Assembly: GCA_900764725.1 (NCBI GenBank)
Contig: CAAFPB010000425.1
Location: forward strand, 1 to 25,065
Length of the DNA stretch: 25,065 nt
Source of the DNA: an uncultured Catenibacterium sp.
GTDB lineage: Bacteria > Bacillota_I > Bacilli_A > Erysipelotrichales > Coprobacillaceae
Direction of reading: 5' to 3'
Positions 6,973-14,476 of this stretch are shown here, piece after piece. The position numbers were made by a program, and so were the translations under genes. The notes under the pieces were generated by a model. That model did no database searches, had not been told where the DNA came from, and saw nothing but the letters and a program-made list of their open reading frames with translations. The first letter of the stretch is position 1; each line of letters opens with the position of its first letter.

Positions 6973-8388
6973 ATGAGAGAGGATACAGAATTAAAGCTAG
7001 CAATCATAGAACTGGATGGATGTATATTCCCCCTAAACAGACTCCGCTATAATTTCTATAAGAATCTATGTAAAAAGAAAAATATTACTGTCACAGCTGA
7101 AGAATTCTATCATTCTTTAGGTAATATGTATTCAATGTATGAGACTCTTCCACTTGCAACCACACTCAATAGTCAGAAGCTTAATACATCTGTAGAAAAA
7201 GATTTATATAATTATTTAAGCATGAAGGGTTTATCACCTAAAGATGGTGTTATTGAATTATTTGAATATTTCCGTCAGAATAATATTCCAATCGCAGTTG
7301 TTTCTACACATAAGACTAAAACAGCTATTAATTATCTAGAACTTGGATCTTTATATCGTAAGGTTGATTATGTTATTGGATGTGATACAGATATTAAAGC
7401 ACTTCCTTCAGAAGAACTACTTGCTTATATTGATAAAAGATTCCAAGTAACTCCTAAGGATACATTAGTCATTACTTCTATGAATGGTATTCTTCATTCA
7501 GCCAATAATATTGGAATGAATACTATTTATTTAAATGATTTAGTAGAAGCAGGTGATGATGAAATCAGCTGTTCTTATCAAGTAGCTAATACAATGTATG
7601 AAGCATTGAATGATATTCTTTTTGGCCGTTATGAAGATTATAAGATCTTTGAACCACTTCTTGGCATGGACAAAGAGATGTCTGTGGCTAAATTAAAGGC
7701 ACTATTCGCTAACTTACAGGAAGTGTATAAGGATGATCCTGATTTATTAAAAATCATCAAGTCTACTTATATATCTAAACTCTCTGAATTGACTAAAGAA
7801 CGTCCAAGACGTTTTACCTTCAGTGATGAAGATTTAGCTGAATTAGAGAAGGAAGAAGAACCTGTAGTAGAAGAAAAAAAAGAAGAACCTACCGCATTAT
7901 CACTTAATGCACAGGATACTGCTGCATTAAATGATGTTATCGCAAAGGTGATGGAAGCTGAAAACAATCCTCCAGAAGAAAAAGAGGAAGAAGAGCCTGT
8001 AGTAGAAGAACCAAAGAAAAAACCTGATCATCATATTATTAATACGTTTATTAATATTAGTTATGTATTATTATTATCATTGATGATTCTCTTGCTTGGT
8101 TTAGTAGTTCATATTGCGTTAGGTAATATGATGGATCAACCTGTTGTGAAGGTATTACATGCAATTAGTTTAGGTTATATTGATGTTGTTGAAACAATCT
8201 TTGAATTCATCTTCAATGGTCTTCATTCTATCACGAATGCAATTCCTGATTATTATACTTATATGAATGAAAATACAATGATGACTCTTTCTGCTTTAAA
8301 GATGATTCATTGTTATATTATGAATGTAGTGATTGTCTCAATCATTGAAGTTATTAAATACTATTTATTACAGAAAAAGAGCTCTTAG
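6973..8388 (+). CDS. Membrane-anchored HAD-like protein, catalytic residues lost
   Basis: A 471-residue protein of three parts. Residues about 8-215 look like a haloacid-dehalogenase fold with a helical cap. Residues about 285-350 are charged and probably disordered, with EEEPVVEE occurring twice. The remainder is membrane-associated, with clear segments at about 362-384 and 438-465 and an amphipathic stretch between. In the HAD part, motif I reads ELDG (13-16) instead of DxDG, so the nucleophilic Asp is replaced by Glu. Motif II Ser111/Thr112 (VVSTHK) is kept. The motif IV region reads VITSMNG (166-172) where active enzymes have acidic metal ligands. A phosphatase role is therefore unlikely; a binding or scaffolding role is inference. 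The start follows GGGAAAGGGG and a TGCTATAAT promoter. It is monocistronic between two terminators. I do not recognise a named family. Confidence 0.8.
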   Translation: MREDTELKLAIIELDGCIFPLNRLRYNFYKNLCKKKNITVTAEEFYHSLGNMYSMYETLPLATTLNSQKLNTSVEKDLYNYLSMKGLSPKDGVIELFEYFRQNNIPIAVVSTHKTKTAINYLELGSLYRKVDYVIGCDTDIKALPSEELLAYIDKRFQVTPKDTLVITSMNGILHSANNIGMNTIYLNDLVEAGDDEISCSYQVANTMYEALNDILFGRYEDYKIFEPLLGMDKEMSVAKLKALFANLQEVYKDDPDLLKIIKSTYISKLSELTKERPRRFTFSDEDLAELEKEEEPVVEEKKEEPTALSLNAQDTAALNDVIAKVMEAENNPPEEKEEEEPVVEEPKKKPDHHIINTFINISYVLLLSLMILLLGLVVHIALGNMMDQPVVKVLHAISLGYIDVVETIFEFIFNGLHSITNAIPDYYTYMNENTMMTLSALKMIHCYIMNVVIVSIIEVIKYYLLQKKSS

Positions 8389-8397
8389 AGCTCTTTT
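8375..8397. terminator. Bidirectional terminator between convergent genes
   Basis: AAAAGAGCTC, TTA loop, GAGCTCTTTT (8375-8397) is a perfect 10-bp stem with A and T runs on opposite flanks. It ends the HAD-like gene on plus and the Nudix gene on minus; both stop codons touch it. Confidence 0.8.
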
Positions 8398-8932
8398 ACT
8401 TTGTACAATGTTTTCTATTGTAAGCATACATAATCGCAATAACTGTTTTACCATCAATAATACGTCCATCAAAGATAGCCTTGTATGCTTCATCAATAGG
8501 CATCTTAATGATATTTAAGAATTCATCAGCGTCACATTGTAAAGAATCTTCTACTTCTTTAAAATCTTCTGCTTCATATATTCTTAGTATTTCACTTGAA
8601 TAACCTGGTGTAGGAAGCATTTTTAAGATAGGACGCATGTTTTTAGCACGTCTATTTGTTTCTTCCTCAAATTCACGATAACAGGCTTTATCGGGATCTT
8701 CTCCTAACTCTAGCTTTCCTGCAGGTATTTCTAATGTATCGCATCTATTTGGATAACGGAATTGTTTCACTAAGATGATTTCATCATCCTCTATCGCAAG
8801 AATACAAACACCACCATGATGATAAACACATTCACGTACGGCAGTATTACCATCTTGTAATAATACATGTTCCTTAGTTACCTTCATGATAGCTCCATCA
8901 TAAATTGTAGTTGAATCTATTTGTTTTTCCAT
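8396..8932 (-). CDS. nudF: Nudix hydrolase, ADP-ribose pyrophosphatase type
   Basis: A 178-residue Nudix enzyme of the NudF/YqkG kind, expected to hydrolyse ADP-ribose to AMP and ribose-5-phosphate. The Nudix box spans residues 72-94: GKLELGE, then REFEEET, with Gly72, Glu78, Arg86, Glu87, Glu90 and Glu91 in place. The usual glycine after EEx is Asn93, a mild departure. The preceding LEIPAGKLE and the following LPTPGYSSEI are diagnostic of ADP-ribose pyrophosphatases rather than MutT. The start at 8932 is chosen because GAGGTGAC lies just upstream; a start at 9004 would run over its own promoter and into the divergent gene's start. It is divergent from the RluA-family gene. Confidence 0.9.
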   Translation of the reverse strand: MEKQIDSTTIYDGAIMKVTKEHVLLQDGNTAVRECVYHHGGVCILAIEDDEIILVKQFRYPNRCDTLEIPAGKLELGEDPDKACYREFEEETNRRAKNMRPILKMLPTPGYSSEILRIYEAEDFKEVEDSLQCDADEFLNIIKMPIDEAYKAIFDGRIIDGKTVIAIMYAYNRKHCTK

Positions 8933-8951
8933 GATTGTCACCTCGACTTTT

Positions 8952-8985
8952 ATTATACCATAATCTAAGAGGTGTATGCTATAAT
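8952..8985. promoter_or_regulatory. Back-to-back extended -10 promoters (Nudix and RluA genes)
   Basis: On minus, TGG followed by TATAAT (8952-8957) serves the Nudix gene. On plus, TGC followed by TATAAT (8980-8985) serves the RluA gene. The -10 elements are 22 bp apart, so the two polymerase footprints would collide. Neither has a convincing -35. The plus copy shares the 12-mer TATGCTATAATG with the HAD-like gene promoter. Confidence 0.65.
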
Positions 8986-9005
8986 GTGGGAGTAAAGGAG
9001 ACAAT

Positions 9006-9974
9006 ATGAAAAAACTAGTAATTGATCAATATGATGACAATCAAAGAATAGATAAATACTTAAAGAAAGTGCTAGTCCAGGCACCTTCTTCACTTATATA
9101 TAAGATGTTAAGGAAAAAAGATGTTAAAGTAAATGGTAAAAGAGTTAAGGAAAACTATATTCTTCATTCTGGTGATGAAGTAGAATTATTCTTATATGAA
9201 GATAAATTCAAGGAATATACAAAGCCTTTAACTATTTATGAGCTACCTATTACTTTTAAAGTTGTTTATGAAGATGAACATATTCTTATTGTAGATAAAC
9301 CTGCAGGATTATTAGTTCATGAAGATATCAATGAATCAGTCAATACATTATCCAACCAAGTATTAACATATTTACATCAAAAAGGTGAATATGATCCAGA
9401 AAAGAATATCAGTTTTACTCCTGGTCCAGTTCATCGTTTAGATCGTAATACAAGTGGTTTAGTCATCTTTGGAAAAGATATGCGTGCCTTGCAGGATTTA
9501 AATACAATGATGAAGACAAGACAGGGTATTGAAAAGAAATATCTTACTATCGCAATGGGACATATGAAAGATGCAATACTTTCTGGATATGTTAAAAAGA
9601 ATGAAGAGGAAGGTAAGATGTATTTAGTTAAGAAGGATACACCGGGTGCTTTATCTATGAAGACAATAGTGCATGTCTTAAAAAGATGCTCTACATGTTC
9701 TTTAGTGGAAGTGCAGCTTATTACAGGACGTACACATCAGATTCGTATTCATTTAAGTGCAACAGGGCATCCTGTTATGGGGGATAGTAAATATGGAGAC
9801 TTTGAATGGAATAAGACAGTAAAGAAGAATTTCCATTTAAATCATCAATTCCTCCATGCCTACAAACTTACTTTTGTAGACCCTATAGGCTCTATGAGCT
9901 ACTTAAAAGGTAAAACGTTTACATCGCAGTTACCAGAACAGCTAGAAAAAATACAAAAAGACCTTTTTTCATAG
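9006..9974 (+). CDS. RluA-family pseudouridine synthase
   Basis: Isomerises specific uridines in 23S rRNA or tRNA to pseudouridine. The 322-residue protein has an N-terminal S4 RNA-binding domain (about 12-60), the DKPAGLLVH loop near residue 97, the catalytic Asp146 in HRLDRNTSGL, and TGRTHQIRIHL at 240-250. This S4 plus RluA layout matches RluC/RluD-type enzymes. Target positions cannot be assigned from sequence, so no specific symbol is given. AAAGGAG is well placed before the ATG. It has its own promoter; no clear terminator follows before the next gene. Confidence 0.92.
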   Translation: MKKLVIDQYDDNQRIDKYLKKVLVQAPSSLIYKMLRKKDVKVNGKRVKENYILHSGDEVELFLYEDKFKEYTKPLTIYELPITFKVVYEDEHILIVDKPAGLLVHEDINESVNTLSNQVLTYLHQKGEYDPEKNISFTPGPVHRLDRNTSGLVIFGKDMRALQDLNTMMKTRQGIEKKYLTIAMGHMKDAILSGYVKKNEEEGKMYLVKKDTPGALSMKTIVHVLKRCSTCSLVEVQLITGRTHQIRIHLSATGHPVMGDSKYGDFEWNKTVKKNFHLNHQFLHAYKLTFVDPIGSMSYLKGKTFTSQLPEQLEKIQKDLFS

Positions 9975-9994
9975 CGTATAAGTGTAATATGTAA

Positions 9995-10000
9995 TATAAT
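9995..10000 (+). promoter_or_regulatory. Possible -10 element for ROK kinase gene
   Basis: TATAAT at 9995-10000, followed by AGGAGGT at 10007-10013. There is no recognisable -35, and the implied transcript would start almost at the ribosome site, so this is weak. Confidence 0.3.
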
Positions 10001-10022
10001 ATTTCGAGGAGGTATATAGAAC

Positions 10023-10949
10023 ATGAAGTATTTTATTGGAATTGATTTAGGTGGAACAAACGTTAGAACTTTACTTGTAGATGAAAATGGTCAGTCTTAT
10101 AGTGAAGTAAAAGACGCTACAGAAAGAGAAAAAGGACCTGATGCAGTAACAGCAAAGATCTGTCGTCAGATTGAAGCCCTTGATTATTCAGTATGTGGTG
10201 GTATTGAAAATGTAGAAGGTATTGGTATTGGTGTGCCTGGACCAGTTGATGTTGTGAATGGTGTTATGATTATGGCAAGCAACCTTCCTGGTTTTGAAAA
10301 CTATCCAATCGCAGAAAAGTTATCTACAAAATTCAACAAACCTGTATTCTTAGACAATGATGCAAATGTTGCAGGTCTTGCTGAAGCAGTACTTGGTGCT
10401 GGTAAAGATTATCCAACTTGTTACTATGTAACAGTTTCTACTGGTATTGGTGGTGCTTTCACAGTCAATAAACAGTTAATCTCTGGTGGTAGAGGACATG
10501 CTGGTGAAATCGGTAATATTATCGTTAAGAATAATGGTTATAAGCAGGGTGCTTTAAACCCAGGTGCTGCAGAAGGAGAATGTTCTGGTACTGCAATCAC
10601 TAGAAAGGGTCAGGAAGCTCTTGGTAAAGATTTAGTACATCATGCTGGTGATGTATTTAGACTTGCTGCAGAAGGTAATGAAACTGCACAGGGTATTGCT
10701 GATGAATGTATTAGTGAACTTGCTACATTATTTGCTGATATCGCTCATACAGTTGATCCACATTGCTTTGTTGTAGGTGGCGGTGTTATGAAGTCAAAGA
10801 AGTATTTCCTAGATCAATTAACAAAAGAATTCAATCAGAAGATTCATGTAGGTATGAGAAATCATATTCCACTACTTGAAACAGAATTAGAAGACTGTGG
10901 TGCTATTGGTGCTGCAATGCTTCCAATGACAAGAATGAATGCAGAATAA
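10023..10949 (+). CDS. ROK-family sugar kinase (glucokinase-like)
   Basis: A 308-residue ROK protein, probably an ATP-dependent glucose or related hexose kinase. ATP-binding GIDLGGTNVR is at 6-15, sugar-binding and catalytic LDNDANVAG at 110-118 (catalytic Asp113), STGIGGA at 139-145, and GHAGEIG at 158-164 with His159 and Glu162. It has no N-terminal DNA-binding domain, so it is a kinase rather than a repressor. The usual zinc-binding CxCGxxGCxE block is absent: the corresponding stretch reads KQGALNPGAAEGECSGTAI. Such zinc-less ROK proteins occur in some Firmicutes, so this is a subfamily trait rather than damage. AGGAGGT lies 9 nt before the ATG. It is flanked by a terminator and not placed with sugar transport genes, so the substrate is uncertain. 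Confidence 0.88.
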   Translation: MKYFIGIDLGGTNVRTLLVDENGQSYSEVKDATEREKGPDAVTAKICRQIEALDYSVCGGIENVEGIGIGVPGPVDVVNGVMIMASNLPGFENYPIAEKLSTKFNKPVFLDNDANVAGLAEAVLGAGKDYPTCYYVTVSTGIGGAFTVNKQLISGGRGHAGEIGNIIVKNNGYKQGALNPGAAEGECSGTAITRKGQEALGKDLVHHAGDVFRLAAEGNETAQGIADECISELATLFADIAHTVDPHCFVVGGGVMKSKKYFLDQLTKEFNQKIHVGMRNHIPLLETELEDCGAIGAAMLPMTRMNAE

Positions 10950-10953
10950 TAGG

Positions 10954-10976
10954 AGGCTCTTTCATGAGCCTTTTTT
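10954..10976 (+). terminator. Terminator after ROK kinase gene
   Basis: AGGCTC, loop TTTCAT, GAGCCT (10954-10971), then a run of T to 10976. Confidence 0.85.
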
Positions 10977-10979
10977 ATG

Positions 10980-10988
10980 TGTTAGAAT
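10980..10988 (+). promoter_or_regulatory. Possible extended -10 promoter for mnmA-recD2
   Basis: TGT followed by TAGAAT (10983-10988) resembles an extended -10 with one mismatch, placed directly after the terminator and 22 nt before the mnmA ATG. No -35 is visible. Confidence 0.4.
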
Positions 10989-11010
10989 ACTAAACAAAGG
11001 GAGGTAGAAC

Positions 11011-12141
11011 ATGAAAAGAGTTGTACTTGGATTAAGTGGCGGTGTAGATAGTGCCGTTGCTGCTTATTTACTAAAGAAACAAGGTTACGAAGTAATCTGT
11101 GTATTTATGAGAAACTGGGATAGTTCATTAAATAATGATATCCTAGGAAACCCTACAAATGATGATGATGTATGTCCACAGGAAAAAGATTATTTAGATG
11201 CGCAGGCTGTTGCATCACATCTAGGACTTGAAATCCGTAGAGTGGATTTTATTAAAGAATACTGGGATCAGGTATTTACATATTTCTTAGAAGAATATGC
11301 GAAAGGACGTACACCTAATCCTGATATCTTATGTAATAAACATATTAAATTTAAAGCTTTTTTAGATTATGCTAAGTCTATTGATGCAGATTATATTGCG
11401 ACAGGACATTATGCGCGTGTTGTTCATACTGAAGGTAAAGAATCAGTGATGCTTCGCGGTGTAGATAATAATAAGGATCAGACTTATTTCTTATGTCAGC
11501 TCAATCAGAAACAGTTAAATAACTCACTATTCCCAATTGGTGAACTCACTAAGCCTGAAGTAAGACAAATTGCGGAAGAACTTAATCTTCCTGTAGCCCA
11601 TAAAAAGGACTCTACAGGAATCTGTTTCATTGGTGAAAGAGATTTTAGAGAATTCTTAAAGAACTATATTCCAGCTAAATCAGGTAAGATGGTGGATATT
11701 GTCTCTAAGAAGGTCATTGGTGAACATCAGGGTATTATGTACTATACAATTGGGCAGAGAAAAGGTTTAGGTATTGGTGGTAATGGCGAACCTTGGTTTG
11801 TCGTAGGAAAAGACTATGATAAGAATATTTTATATATTGCTCAGGGTGATAGTAATAAGTGGTTATTATCTCATGGTGCACTCATTACTGATGTCAACTG
11901 GGTCTCTGAAACAAAGCCTGAAGGTGAATATGACTGTACAGCTAAGTTTAGATATCGTCAGAAGGATAATGATGTTTCATTACACTTTATTGATGATACA
12001 ACACTTTATGTTACATTTAAGAAACCAATCAAGGCTGTTACTCCAGGTCAGGCTGCTGTCTTCTATGATGGAGATGTATGTCTAGGTGGAGGTACAATTG
12101 ATAAAGTCTATAAAGACGGCAAGGAGATTGACTATTTATAA
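11011..12141 (+). CDS. mnmA: tRNA-specific 2-thiouridylase MnmA
   Basis: MnmA adds sulfur to C2 of U34 in tRNA-Lys, -Glu and -Gln (UUN anticodons). The 376-residue protein has the PP-loop SGGVDS at 9-14, the first catalytic Cys108 in PDILCN, the persulfide-forming Cys205 in STGICFIGER, and a C-terminal beta-barrel ending in a GQAAVFY motif. Length and order are normal for the family. GGGAGGT precedes the start. In B. subtilis mnmA follows its own desulfurase gene yrvO; here no desulfurase is adjacent, so sulfur may come from the NifZ-type enzyme encoded at 4240-5376 (inference). The stop codon overlaps the recD2 start (TAATG), implying coupled translation. Confidence 0.96.
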   Translation: MKRVVLGLSGGVDSAVAAYLLKKQGYEVICVFMRNWDSSLNNDILGNPTNDDDVCPQEKDYLDAQAVASHLGLEIRRVDFIKEYWDQVFTYFLEEYAKGRTPNPDILCNKHIKFKAFLDYAKSIDADYIATGHYARVVHTEGKESVMLRGVDNNKDQTYFLCQLNQKQLNNSLFPIGELTKPEVRQIAEELNLPVAHKKDSTGICFIGERDFREFLKNYIPAKSGKMVDIVSKKVIGEHQGIMYYTIGQRKGLGIGGNGEPWFVVGKDYDKNILYIAQGDSNKWLLSHGALITDVNWVSETKPEGEYDCTAKFRYRQKDNDVSLHFIDDTTLYVTFKKPIKAVTPGQAAVFYDGDVCLGGGTIDKVYKDGKEIDYL

Positions 12142-14330
12142 TGGAAGAATATGAAGGCATTATTAGTAAAGTTATTTTTTACAATCCAGAAAATAAATAT
12201 ATAGTAGCGGCTTTTGAGACAGATGATGAAGAGTTCACTATTATAGGAAATATGTCCTATGTGAATAATGATGATCGTTATCGTATTAAAGGAAGCTATG
12301 TTACACATCCACGTTATGGTAAACAATTCAAAGTGTCTTCTTATGAAACGATTCTAGCGGATGATCGTAGTGAGATTATCCGCTATCTTTCTTCATCACT
12401 CTTTAAGGGGGTGGGTAAGAAGACGGCTGAAAGAATTGTGGATGCACTAGGAGAGACGGCTTTAACACTAATTAAGGAAAACCCTGACTGTTTAAATAAT
12501 ATTCCCCATGTAACTGAAACAATTAAGAAAAGTATTATAGGAGTATTAAATAGTCAGGACTATGACCAACAGGTATTATCTTTCTTTATGGGAAATGGTA
12601 TTTCTACACGTAATTTACCACTTATCCAAAATTTCTATAAAGAGAAGACTTTAGATGTTTTACAAAATGATCCATATCGCCTTATTGATGATATAGAAGG
12701 TATTGGTTTTAAGAGCGTGGATGAGCTTGCAATGAAAACAGGTGTAGAACCATTAGATGATAAACGTATCCAGGCAGGTATACTGGCTTCTTTAATGGAT
12801 TTATGTTTCCAGACAGGAAGTACCTATAGTGAATATGAATCCTTTTATCATCACTTTAGACGTATGTTACCTGAATGTCCTGATGATTTGTTTGAAAAGA
12901 ATCTAGATGAAATCATGGATGAAAAGGTTATTCAAGAAGAAGACCGTTATTATCCAAGAGATTTATATGAAAGTGAGACAATGATTGCGGAAAAGTTTGA
13001 ACGTTATTTGACTCAATCAACGCAATCTATTGAAGAGTCAGTCATTGATGAAAAGATTAAAAGAACAGAAGAATCACAGGGTATTACATATGATGAAATA
13101 CAGAAGAATGCGATTAAGAAGTTCTTAGAAGAATCAGCTTTAATTCTTACTGGTGGTCCTGGTACGGGTAAAACAACCATTGTACAGGCTATTTTAAAGG
13201 TCTATCGTTCATTATATCCTGATGAGAAGATTGGTTTAGTTGCTCCTACAGGACGTGCAGCTAAAAGATTATCAGAACTCACTAAACTAGATGCATCTAC
13301 TATCCATAGATTATTAAAATGGGATATTTCTACTAATACATTCTCAATGAATGCTGATCATCCATTAGATATTGATTTACTTGTCATTGATGAGTTCTCA
13401 ATGGTGGATTCACTATTATTTGCGAAATTATTAGATGCCTGCAGTCATGTACATAAAATATTACTTATTGGTGATGAACAGCAGCTACCATCCGTATCGC
13501 CAGGAAATGTCTTAAAGGATATGTTGTTGAGTGGTATTCCTCATATCTGTCTGCAGACAATCTATCGTCAGGAAGAAGGCAGTGGTATTGTTGCATTATC
13601 TCATGATATTAGAAATGATCATTATGATTCTCATGTTTTTGATGATTATCGAGATATTCATTTTACAGTTTGCCTGAATAAGGATGTTGCACAAGGTGTG
13701 CAGGTTATTGTAAAAAAGGCAGTAGAAGAAGGATATGATGCGTCTGATGTACAAGTATTAGCACCAATGTATAGAGGTATTGCAGGTATTGATGCTTTAA
13801 ATGAATCATTACAGGCAATCTATAACCCACCATCAAGTGATAAAGCAGAAATCAAGGTGGGTGGTAAGATCTTTAGAGAAGGGGATAAACTTCTTCAATT
13901 AAGAAATCGTCCCGATGATGATGTCTATAATGGTGATGTTGGAATCTTAGTAGAAATAGAAAGTAAAGAAGATACAGGGTTACCTTATGACAGTTTAACT
14001 GTAGATTTTGATGGACAATTTGTAAATTATCGTAGTAATGAATTCAATATGTTAAGACATGCTTATTGTATGTCTGTTCATAAATCACAGGGTAATGAAT
14101 TTAAGATTGTTATTATGTCAGTACTTCCAGAATACAGCATCATGATGAAAAAGAACCTATTATATACAGGAATCACAAGAGCCAAGCAGTCTTTATTTAT
14201 CCTTGGAGACCATAGTGTCTTTATCCGTGGTCTACATAATAATCAGGATGAACAAAGACGCACTACATTACTCAAACGCTTTCAAGAGAGACATAAAACT
14301 TCTTCTTTTTCGATATCTGACTTCGAATAA
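12141..14330 (+). CDS. recD2: RecD2-type 5'-3' DNA helicase
   Basis: A 729-residue SF1B helicase without RecBC partners, known in Firmicutes for replication-fork and mismatch-repair-linked roles. The N-terminal region (about 1-280) carries the RecD2 OB-like and helix-hairpin-helix segments (FKGVGKKTAERIV at 88-100; IEGIGFKSVDELA at 185-197). The motor has Walker A GGPGTGKTT at 338-346, Walker B VIDEFSMVD at 415-423, GDEQQLPSV at 444-452 and YRQ at 475-477. Near the C-terminus are SVHKSQGNE at 645-653 and YTGITRAK at 675-682, with Arg680 as the motif VI arginine. All motifs are intact. The ATG shares its A with the mnmA stop. AAGGAG lies 14 nt upstream, longer than usual, so expression probably depends on coupling. 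B. subtilis has yrrB between these two genes; here it is missing. Confidence 0.95.
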   Translation: MEEYEGIISKVIFYNPENKYIVAAFETDDEEFTIIGNMSYVNNDDRYRIKGSYVTHPRYGKQFKVSSYETILADDRSEIIRYLSSSLFKGVGKKTAERIVDALGETALTLIKENPDCLNNIPHVTETIKKSIIGVLNSQDYDQQVLSFFMGNGISTRNLPLIQNFYKEKTLDVLQNDPYRLIDDIEGIGFKSVDELAMKTGVEPLDDKRIQAGILASLMDLCFQTGSTYSEYESFYHHFRRMLPECPDDLFEKNLDEIMDEKVIQEEDRYYPRDLYESETMIAEKFERYLTQSTQSIEESVIDEKIKRTEESQGITYDEIQKNAIKKFLEESALILTGGPGTGKTTIVQAILKVYRSLYPDEKIGLVAPTGRAAKRLSELTKLDASTIHRLLKWDISTNTFSMNADHPLDIDLLVIDEFSMVDSLLFAKLLDACSHVHKILLIGDEQQLPSVSPGNVLKDMLLSGIPHICLQTIYRQEEGSGIVALSHDIRNDHYDSHVFDDYRDIHFTVCLNKDVAQGVQVIVKKAVEEGYDASDVQVLAPMYRGIAGIDALNESLQAIYNPPSSDKAEIKVGGKIFREGDKLLQLRNRPDDDVYNGDVGILVEIESKEDTGLPYDSLTVDFDGQFVNYRSNEFNMLRHAYCMSVHKSQGNEFKIVIMSVLPEYSIMMKKNLLYTGITRAKQSLFILGDHSVFIRGLHNNQDEQRRTTLLKRFQERHKTSSFSISDFE

Positions 14331-14369
14331 TCAAGTAAATAGTTCGTTAAAAACATTAAATTTAAGTAA

Positions 14370-14393
14370 TTTATGTAAAGTACTTTACATAAA
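14370..14393. promoter_or_regulatory. 24-bp perfect palindrome upstream of Na/Pi transporter
   Basis: The half-site TTTATGTAAAGT (14370-14381) is followed at once by its exact reverse complement (14382-14393), with no spacer. Beyond it, TTAAG on the left (14362-14366) and CTTAA on the right (14394-14398) extend the symmetry after a 3-base offset, and GTTCGTTAA (14342-14350) against TTAACGAC (14417-14424) gives a wider imperfect dyad. There is no T-tract. The right arm overlaps the first hexamer of the direct-repeat array. Confidence 0.75.
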
Positions 14394-14422
14394 CTTAAGA
14401 TTATTTTAACATTTAGTTAACG
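14384..14422 (+). promoter_or_regulatory. Putative PhoP/PhoB box (four 11-bp-spaced hexamers)
   Basis: TTTACA (14384-14389), TTAAGA (14395-14400), TTAACA (14406-14411) and TTAACG (14417-14422) are separated by exactly 5 bp each, one per helical turn. This matches the Gram-positive PhoP consensus TTAACA-like repeats with about 5-bp spacers. They end 20 bp before TATAAT and precede a Na/Pi cotransporter gene, the expected kind of target. No PhoPR genes are in the window, so the regulator is inferred. Confidence 0.65.
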
Positions 14423-14442
14423 ACATTTACGTAGAGACACGT

Positions 14443-14448
14443 TATAAT
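14443..14448 (+). promoter_or_regulatory. -10 element of Na/Pi transporter promoter
   Basis: A perfect TATAAT at 14443-14448. The expected -35 position (14420-14425, ACGACA) is poor and abuts the last hexamer repeat, which fits a promoter that needs an activator. Confidence 0.65.
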
Positions 14449-14476
14449 GTAGTGGTAAAAGAAGGAAAACGAGATT

